A DNA stretch of 64,000 nucleotides, from contig WNNJ02002241.1 of the NCBI GenBank assembly GCA_012934845.2, forward strand, positions 213,965-277,964, read 5' to 3'. A model generated the notes under the pieces. It was not told the DNA's origin, made no database searches, and saw only the letters and a list, made by a program, of their open reading frames with translations. Position numbers and translations under genes: made by a program. Positions 57,116-64,000 of this stretch are shown piece by piece. The stretch is from Pomphorhynchus laevis. Its lineage: Eukaryota > Acanthocephala > Palaeacanthocephala > Echinorhynchida > Pomphorhynchidae. Each line of letters begins with the position of its first letter. Position 1 is the first letter of the stretch.

Positions 57116-57307
57116 TGCTGGATGATTTACATTTAAATCATTTTTAATCGTTAGTCATATATTGGCTGGGTTAGAAAGATTGTTGTTGCCTGTAGACGAA
57201 ACTTCGCCGACCTTTAATTGTTTGTTAATTGTTATTTCCACCATTTTAGCATTTTTTATAACACATTGAAGTTCATATTTTTCTATTAGAGGATAAACAA
57301 GGCTTAC

Positions 57308-57367
57308 CTTGAATCTCGGAAATGAAGTCCTCTTTAATTGCATTCACATCAGAAAAATCCAAATTAC
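57308..57367 (-). CDS. Orphan host exon, unrecognised gene
   Basis: The 60-nt minus-strand exon lies between TTTCTACAG| and |GTAAGCC, both strong. In the open frame it reads NLDFSDVNAIKEDFISEIQ with split codons at both ends. The same frame joins in phase to the candidate exon at 57419-57496 through a 51-nt intron, a size matched by the 49-nt intron of ADAR. The sequence looks like a soluble helical region. No family recognised, and no downstream exon was found before LINE copy A at 57115. Confidence 0.4.
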
Positions 57368-57418
57368 CTGTAGAAATCAATTAACTTATCTTATTTTCCT
57401 TAGTATTCTTCAGCATAC

Positions 57419-57496
57419 GAGTATTTTGCATGATATTTTGATGAATTTCAAATAATGTTTTCCTGTATTCATAATAGATAGCTCGAACATTTACAG
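57419..57496 (-). CDS. Candidate exon upstream of the orphan exon
   Basis: Minus strand, after a TTAAG acceptor, codons VNVRAIYYEYRKTLFEIHQN then IMQNT and a split base before donor C|GTATGC. The phase matches 57308-57367, giving IMQNTRNLDFSDV across the junction. The acceptor is weak (no pyrimidine tract), so this end is uncertain. Confidence 0.3.
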
Positions 57497-57499
57497 CTT

Positions 57500-57925
57500 A
57501 ACAAACACGTTATAATCATTTACAAAAACAAAAATTTAATTGAGTTACAACAATCGAGCATTAACTAAGAAATAGCATGGCTTACATATCATTATTTCCC
57601 TAAAGTTATTCGAGAAATTAAGAGACACTCAAACATTAAGTGATTATACATTTTAGCTAGCGTTTTATCATCTAACAAATTAACATATTGAATAAATTAA
57701 AACTCACTATAAGTGAGTTTGTTATTTACGACGCCTAACAATTGTTAACGCAAGTAATAATTTAGTGCAAGATAATAATAGATTATCTTAATAAAAAAAT
57801 AAAGCATGTAGCTAATAACATAAAGGCTTATAAATTAAAGACGGAAAAATAAAACACTATTGAAAAATATCATTACATTCTTCATAATCAGTATTTCATT
57901 CAAATATTGGGATCATTTCCCACCA
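57500..57925. other. AT-rich spacer, nothing recognised
   Basis: Contains a short inverted repeat AAACTCACTATAAGTGAGTT at about 57700 and otherwise no gene, repeat copy or RNA signature. Confidence 0.5.
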
Positions 57926-57929
57926 GCTG

Positions 57930-60190
57930 ACACCAAGGCGTTACTTTGCGATTGAGCCACTCAGGGTATTTCACAGACCTAAAGGCTCAATCGGATTGCA
58001 CAGTGTAGGTAATCTCGACATGAAGAGCTTAAAATTTTTTTGTCTTTGTTCTGATGGATGTCCTCTAGAAAATAAGAAGAATCCTAAGGCTGCCTAGGTG
58101 CCAGAGGCGCACATGAGCATTCCTTCCTAATGATAGATCTTGGGACCGTTTCAGAGTCAATCTAGCTTTCTTCAATACACTCTTGAACCTATTCAAGTCT
58201 GATCCGGAAGTTCATCTTACCGTGATGGTAAATCCCTGATATCTTAATCAATGTGTAAAGACAGTGAGTGAGTGATTATTCATAATAGAAGAAAGATATG
58301 AGATTACTGGTCTCTTAAGCTTTTTCTTGGTCGCGGGGGCATCATGAAAAACAAATATCTGAAGAGTTGAGAATAACATTGTAGGGGGTAACTTATATCA
58401 GCGCAAACCATGTGATGTTGATTACGTCGAAAAGGTTAAAAGAGAACAATATTGGCAGGAATAAATAATAAGATAGGAGAAAATTGGGATCCTTGAGACA
58501 CCTGTAATTGAGTAGAACTGACGTGCATCATGCTCATCGTTGTAAAAGAATCACTTGTGTTTGGCAGTATCTCCACATTGTTAAGAATTCTCGCAGATAA
58601 CCAGAATAACAAAGTGAATAAAGAAGCGCTCGAATGCGGCATCAAAATCAAAAAAATAGCTACAGCAAGCTGATGACTGTTTTCATGGCAAAACTGCTGC
58701 ACTTCACAGATAGCTAAATGGACTAAGCGATGTTTTACAACCACATGAAAACACGGTGAGATTTAATTGCCCCTACTTAAATAGTCGCGGATTTTACGCG
58801 CAAGCGCTCTTTTGTAAATGAATATGAGGGAATTTTGAATCGAAATGGGCCGCATGTCTTTAAGACATGATACCGGATTACTTTTCGGTAAAAACAACAT
58901 CGACAAACGTTAATTACTGCGATATCGGATGGTGTGGCTAATTACATTGTGATGGCAACCTCCTTTATCTGGATGCCTGCCAAAAGCTGACAGATGCGAG
59001 TGGATAATGGCGCATCGATTTAAAGGCTCCTGGAAGCGGACCTTAAGATTTCAGGATATCCTTAATGGGCAGGTCCCTACTCCTGAAACCCACCCAGGTA
59101 AGGACTGTTTGGGTAGAAGGTGTGGGTCCATAATTGTAAATGATAATGACTCTTCTAAAAATTTATCAAGGCACATGTTACCATTCCAACCTGATGACCT
59201 CTCCATCGAGCTAACAAACTTATTTTTCTTGAAAATTTTCCAAAAGGGAATCTGCTTCTCATTAGCAGCATATTATCTTCTAGTCACCAATAAAGAAGAT
59301 CATGCGAGGTTGACAGTTGTCGGCGTGACTGTTCGATACAGGCGGGTTTTATCAGCCACTTCTCATTAACAGTAAAATGTCAAAGAGTGAGTTTGTTGAT
59401 GTGCAATTACATTTGGAGGACGTGGTATATGTATATGATATTTGTTCTTAGCTCTTCGAAGAAAGCTTTAATCTAACGACAAGTCCTGTCGTTTAAATCA
59501 ACGAGTAATAAGTCGTAACCGCTACCTAATAAACGATCTAGGGAGTCACGGTTTTTGTGAATCTTCCGAGGGGTGAATATGGATATTGAATATGCTGATG
59601 CGTTTGGCGTTTCTAGCAAGTTTTATCGCTAAACAAGATAGGGCTGAACATGAGTAGTTAAGCAAGATGAATGATCTTTAGTGGCCTATGACTAAGTTTA
59701 AAAGCCTTAAGAAGAAGATGAATGTGAAGTGGTTATGTACTGAGTAGAGTGGGCGTATATGTTTATAGGTGTATGTGTATAAATTGAGTAATATCCTGAG
59801 GTGACCGGATATATTTAGTCTCCTGACAGACCATAACATCTTCATCTCGACCAGATAAAATGCGAAGAGAAGAAGCACATCTCGAATTCCACTGAAGTAT
59901 ATTAATTAAAACCGGATCTGGACTATTTCCCATTGAATGGCTTACAGGAAGGGACAGACCGACTAGTTGCGCCAATCAGTAGGAAGGTTGTCATTCCCAC
60001 AACTGATTTCCACATCAATCCCATCTGCAGTGTTATGGTTGGATTCAGCTGGTGGGTTCTCATCATTTCCCACTCTAGCTTTCGTCCAGTTTTCCTTCTT
60101 CTTTTGAAGCTTTAACTTAGGAGGATCAGAAGACGCTGTTCTCTTCTTTGACCTTAATGCTGAACTCTTGTCAGAATATGAGCTCATAAG
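57930..60190 (-). mobile_element. LINE family B copy, degraded
   Basis: Minus strand. ORF1 tail at 60187-59963 (SSALRSKKRTASSDPPKLKL), endonuclease start at 59910-59760 (LINILQWNSRCASSLRILSG, VCQETKYIRSPQDITQF), endonuclease relic to 59440, linker at about 59170-59000, RT relic at 58744-58436 (VHLAICEVQQFCHENSHQLA, VAIFLILMPHSSASLF) and 3' end to about 57930. QWNS and QET match the active endonuclease motifs of the 32-kb copy. Many indels. Confidence 0.7.
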
Positions 60191-60234
60191 AAAGATATTA
60201 AAAAATAGTCAACATACATTCTACAATTTTCATT

Positions 60235-61060
60235 ATTAACTTCATAGAAGCTTCATGGCACTCGTCGATAAGATGAGTAACCTCATCCATTTAGATGTAG
60301 AAAACTGGGCATATGTAGCTACAACAACTAAAGGGTGCTCTTAGGCTGTTGATATTTAACCTGATAACCTTTAACGTCCTGGCATTTTCGTGACATGACG
60401 GGTTATTGATGCTACAATTTGGGTAGGCCTTATCTGAGTATACGAAACAAGTAGTCTCAATGCTACCATTCGGGATATTTTTGGCAGTGCGGTACGTGTA
60501 TTCATCACACGCGATGAGGCTGAAAATTAGATTCGACCACAGGTAAGGGTTGTGCTTTTAGTTTTCGAATCTTAAAGCATTCCTAAGAAAAGCAATAAAA
60601 ATTTGGACAAATACAGCGGAATAATCAAGAATGACGGCTACTTGAATCACGTAAGCGTGTTTATCGACAAAACTTAGACATCTGAAAAATTGCAAATTCG
60701 AAACCTCACGAATTTATCAAAATTCGGCTTCTAAATTTAGTGTCTGCCAATAATTGTGGGTTTCTTATACAAGTTATATGCGGGTTTAGAATAGTTATTT
60801 TAAATCGCAAATGCGGTGCAGATCTTTAAGATAAGTTACATAATTTTTTCATTGTTTTCAATATACGTCTTGCTAGGTTTACAGTGTAATAATATAACAC
60901 GTGTTGATATAACAAATTAATGCTCATCATTCTAACTGACTGCATTTGAGACAGACATATTGCTAAGTAACGACGGAGTGGGAAATTTGGGCATCTTGTA
61001 ATTACACTACAGTTGCAGCAGCTGATATCCATTGTATTTAGATCCTTACAATTAGCACCA
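60235..61060 (-). mobile_element. Probable LINE reverse transcriptase relic
   Basis: Minus-strand frames resemble the start of a LINE reverse transcriptase (NLARRILKTMKKLCNLS then IRNPQL) but with stops every few codons. Adjacent to the family B copy and in the same orientation. Very old; family not determinable. Confidence 0.3.
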
Positions 61061-62190
61061 CTCCAATTATAAAAATAATTCTAAATAGATATTAGTGTTA
61101 TATTTGAGGATTTAGTAACATTTTGCCGAAACCTTTTCAAGGCCTAGATAAATTGCGTATAATTATAAGTCAATTTAACGCCAATACAGAAAATACAACC
61201 CCAACGATATTGATTATCACTTATATAAAATACTGCAGAGACTGGATAAGGTACCTTCTCCAGTCTTAACTGACTGGAGAACTACGAGAAGTCTCAACTG
61301 GGTTATAAACTCCATTTGATGCGATTTATAAATGGATCAGTGACTAAACATAATAATCTTCATGACTACGAAAGAATGATGGTATTTTGAATTGGTTAAA
61401 TGGTTTTGATGAAATAGTAAATCGGCTCAGCTTTGATGTGATAATTTTTTGTTGTCAATAAATCCTTATACTTATCATGATTTAATCCTTATACTTATCA
61501 TGATGAACGTCTGCTTTCTGATATGATCAAATAATAATTACGTAATTACATCTTTTTGACAAATTTTTGAATGATTTACAGAACATACATAATTGCATAT
61601 TTTTGACAGCTAAAATTTTAAGTTCCAATTCATTTTAATCCCTTTGAAGATTTTAATCTGAAATCTTTAATTTTAAAAAAATTAAAGAGTTTTAAATAAT
61701 GTTCGATATTTCGATACCAGATAGTATCCTCTTTAAGAATCTAAAACTACAAAAAATTAAACAGTAGCGAGCTTGAAATCCTTTTGTTCATTTTTATTGG
61801 ATTGAAGCAAAACAGCTAGGCAATAAATTTGATGAAAAGTGTATTAAATTGGTCATTAAATGGGTTGTAGGTCAAAAGGAAATGTATAATATCAAAAGTC
61901 AAGGTTGGCTATATGTCGCGCTCAATGCATGCGCTATACGCCACTCATATGACATTAAAATCGTTTCGCTTTTAATTCGGTTGTACTAACTCAACAGTAG
62001 TTGCTTCCTTTATTTCTATACTAGTTGGATTCAGTTGAGATCATGCTAACGTTTTCAAAATTAGTGTGATGGTCAGTGCTATTGATTATTCAATGACTTA
62101 AATTTTTAACATTTCATAAATTTGAAAAATTACATGTTTCTTATTATAAAATCATAAAGAATATCAATAAAACATCAAAATAAAGAACTT
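61061..62190. other. Spacer with one strong hairpin
   Basis: Perfect 9-bp hairpin TCTCCAGTC/GACTGGAGA with a 6-nt loop at 61257-61281, flanked by partly pairing GAGACT/AGTCTC at about 61232 and 61293. A repeated 20-mer TCCTTATACTTATCATGATT/G occurs twice at 61463-61505. No coding sequence recognised. Confidence 0.45.
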
Positions 62191-62193
62191 GTC

Positions 62194-62199
62194 TTTATT
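62194..62199 (-). promoter_or_regulatory. Polyadenylation signal of the EF-hand gene
   Basis: AATAAA on the minus strand 4 nt after the stop codon, implying a very short 3'UTR, as for the SLIRP-like gene. Confidence 0.5.
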
Positions 62200-62203
62200 C
62201 ATC

Positions 62204-62490
62204 TTAAAAATCTTCTTCTTGACCGCTATTAGGTATCAAATTGGCAAGATTTTCATCAGACGAGCATGCCGCGATAAACTCCTCGAAGCTTATTAGACCA
62301 TCCTTACTGTCATCACATAAAGTCATTATTTGCTGGCTCTTTAATTTTAGATCCTCATTTGAAACCACATCATCCTTATTCATATTCGCAATCGCTTTGA
62401 GAGTATTTTCAACCTCACGTCTCGATAAATAACCATCTCCGTTTGTATCGTAAATGTTGAATGCTATTTTTAACCAGTTTTCTACTTTGT
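62204..62490 (-). CDS. Terminal exon of an EF-hand calcium-sensor protein
   Basis: Minus-strand exon after a TATATTTAG acceptor, ending in TAA at 62204; 94 codons plus a split codon. Two EF-hands: loop DTNGDGYLSRRE (about residues 14-25) and loop DDSKDGLISFEE (about 59-70), each with acidic residues at positions 1, 3 or 5 and a Glu at 12. The pattern KVENWLKIAFNIYDTNGDGY, a long inter-hand linker (NKDDVVSNEDLKLKSQQIMT) and a C-terminal ENLANLIPN tail is like EF3-EF4 of neuronal calcium sensor, GCAP or EFCAB1-like proteins, which have four hands. The first two hands should lie upstream beyond 62604 but I could not find them. Calcium-dependent signalling role by family only. Confidence 0.75.
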
Positions 62491-62604
62491 CTAAATATAT
62501 GTGTATATAAACGTCTATTGCAGTAAATTCTATTTCAATGAATTTACATTGAACGTGTCGTTAATGTGTAGATACTTATATTCGAACAATATTTTTAAAT
62601 TCTG
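62491..62604 (-). repeat. ~115-bp repeat ending at the EF-hand splice acceptor
   Basis: Reverse complement of this stretch aligns with 11101-11212 through GTTCAATGTA, TCAATGAAATAGAATTTACT and ACATATATTTAG. The last bases of the repeat are the acceptor dinucleotide context itself. Confidence 0.5.
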
Positions 62605-64000
62605 TTGGTATATTTATATTTGATATTCTGTTGGTTTTTGGTAAAAATCAATAAATTAATTAATAAGTCATATAATTTTGGTCAAAATTTTGTCTAAAAA
62701 TTAATATACATTTAACTAGTTTTTAAATCAATGATTGTTTATTTCAAATTAATTTAACTCAGTAGTTCATTAATTGACAAAAATATTTGTAAAATTTGGT
62801 ATCGTTAGAACCTAATAAAACCTAATAAAGTCACAGTTTAATAAGCGTGACGTTTGACTTTTTTTATTAGTAAGCCCTTTTAATAGTAAACCCTTTTATT
62901 TTAAATGCGGTTTTAAAAAATTTGTTTATAGAAACTCAATTTTTTGATTATTCATTAAACAAATATTTTTCTTATTCATTTGATCAGTTTTTATTAAGGA
63001 ATTATTTAAGCAGAATCAAAGAAATAAGGAGCATTTTATTGGATATTTCGCTAACCTCTATTAGCACCTTCAGAAAATTACAATCTAAATTATAATTGTA
63101 ATTTTCTGAAGATGCTAACGAAATATCAAATGAAAACAATTTTTCTCTTTTCTTCGATCCAGATCCAGTAATTTAGATTACAATTTTCTGAAGATGCTAA
63201 TAGAGGCTAGCGAAATATGAAATAAATTTTTCATTATTTCTTTGACCCAGTTTTAATAATTCTTAATCAATAATGGACCAAAAAAATTTTCCACATTTTT
63301 CGATCCAGCTTCAACAATTCTTTATCAATAATGGATTATTATCAACTATTTGAAAATTTCATTGAAAAATATATTAATATTTAATGTTCATAATATTAAT
63401 TATTTATTATATTAATTATAATTTAATAATATTTATTTAATAATCTTAATTATTAATATTCCTCTTGAGTTTTATTTATTTATTTTCGCTAAGAAAATAA
63501 ATAAATAAATTTTGATGTCTTGGGATAATTCGCTAACATCAAATTGCATTAAATAATATGAAGTAAATGTAGCAATGTTAACTAAAACGTTTAATCAGCT
63601 TCTAATTACTAAAGCGTGCAATTTTACAGCTTAATATGAAATTACAAGCAAATAAACTTGTTTTGGAATTTTGAGCAGGGTCAATAGAACACTTAAATAT
63701 TTATATAATTTTCTAGATTCTATTATCATAATCAGAAACAATCTAAAAACGCAGATAAACGCAGATAGTTAATATGAAACTCAATGTTTACTGATTCCAA
63801 AATCCCAAATGAAATAAAAGGAGCAACGTCAATTATTTTAATATAATTGATGATAAAGTATAATAGTATTATAATATATAATATAATATTATATTAAAAT
63901 AATAATTTTAATTATTATCAATTAAAATTATTATTAATATTATAGTATTATAATATAATATAATATATATTATATTATATATATTATATATAATATAATA
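62605..64000. other. AT-rich end of window with palindromic repeat copy
   Basis: 63040-63360 is the second copy of the palindromic repeat at 51340-51900 (TATTTCGCTAACCTCTATTA, CTTCAGAAAATTAC, its inverse, and ATCAATAATGGA tails). The rest is low-complexity AT, ending in long TATAAT alternations. The missing upstream exons of the EF-hand gene were not recognised here. Confidence 0.5.

Noticed and set aside
59007-59369. 120-codon plus-strand ORF
   Set aside because: Antisense to the LINE-B linker and endonuclease relic; chance frame.
63840-64000. Origin or satellite in the terminal TATAAT alternation
   Set aside because: Simple AT low complexity with no defined unit.

Overview
The window is nuclear DNA of an invertebrate animal. 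It is strongly AT-rich and holds interrupted genes with canonical GT-AG introns, a complete ADAR-type RNA-editing deaminase gene (a family known from animals), a nuclear-encoded mitochondrial SLIRP-like RNA-binding gene, an EF-hand gene end, and a dense load of retroelements. No sequence here fixes the phylum. Intron sizes are bimodal (about 50 nt and 0.4-2.8 kb). Nothing looks bacterial.

Left third (1-22 kb): the end of an unrecognised minus-strand gene (384-557), then ADAR on the minus strand. ADAR has eight well supported coding exons (2604-13101) and a phase-compatible candidate first exon at 15922-15973, giving a protein of about 714 residues with two dsRNA-binding regions and all deaminase zinc ligands. 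Its introns hold a tandem tRNA-derived SINE dimer, several copies of an AT-rich repeat family and a GC-rich structured island resembling a decayed type I hammerhead ribozyme. One long palindrome lies in the candidate first intron and two more lie just upstream. A small set of plus-strand exons may form a gene nested in ADAR introns. A Penelope-like GIY-YIG fragment (19.7-20.1 kb) and the single-exon SLIRP-like gene (21230-21550) follow.

Middle (22-47 kb): retroelement graveyard. LINE family A (CR1/Jockey-like, AP endonuclease plus YADD reverse transcriptase) occurs as a minus-strand relic at 22.4-24.3 kb and as a complex copy at 28.3-32.2 kb with the sense/antisense layout expected of twin priming. 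A 20-bp minisatellite abuts the latter. LINE family B (FADD reverse transcriptase, CCHC ORF1) occurs in at least eight pieces; the best (32.3-35.8 kb) has an ORF2 open in one frame apart from three in-frame stops. A short Gypsy-type LTR retrotransposon with identical 121-bp LTRs (42553-46470) sits inside ORF1 of another family B copy.

Right third (47-64 kb): a third LINE type with a YLDD reverse transcriptase and a C-terminal restriction-like nuclease signature (47.9-50.7 kb), further family A and B relics, a promoter-like GC-rich island, palindromic repeats shared between 51.4-51.9 and 63.0-63.4 kb, two orphan host exons near 57.3-57.5 kb, and the terminal exon of an EF-hand calcium sensor (62204-62490, minus) next to an AT-rich window end.

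The only recognisable functional link is between ADAR, which acts on double-stranded RNA, and the unusual number of long inverted repeats in and around its own gene; that link is inference.
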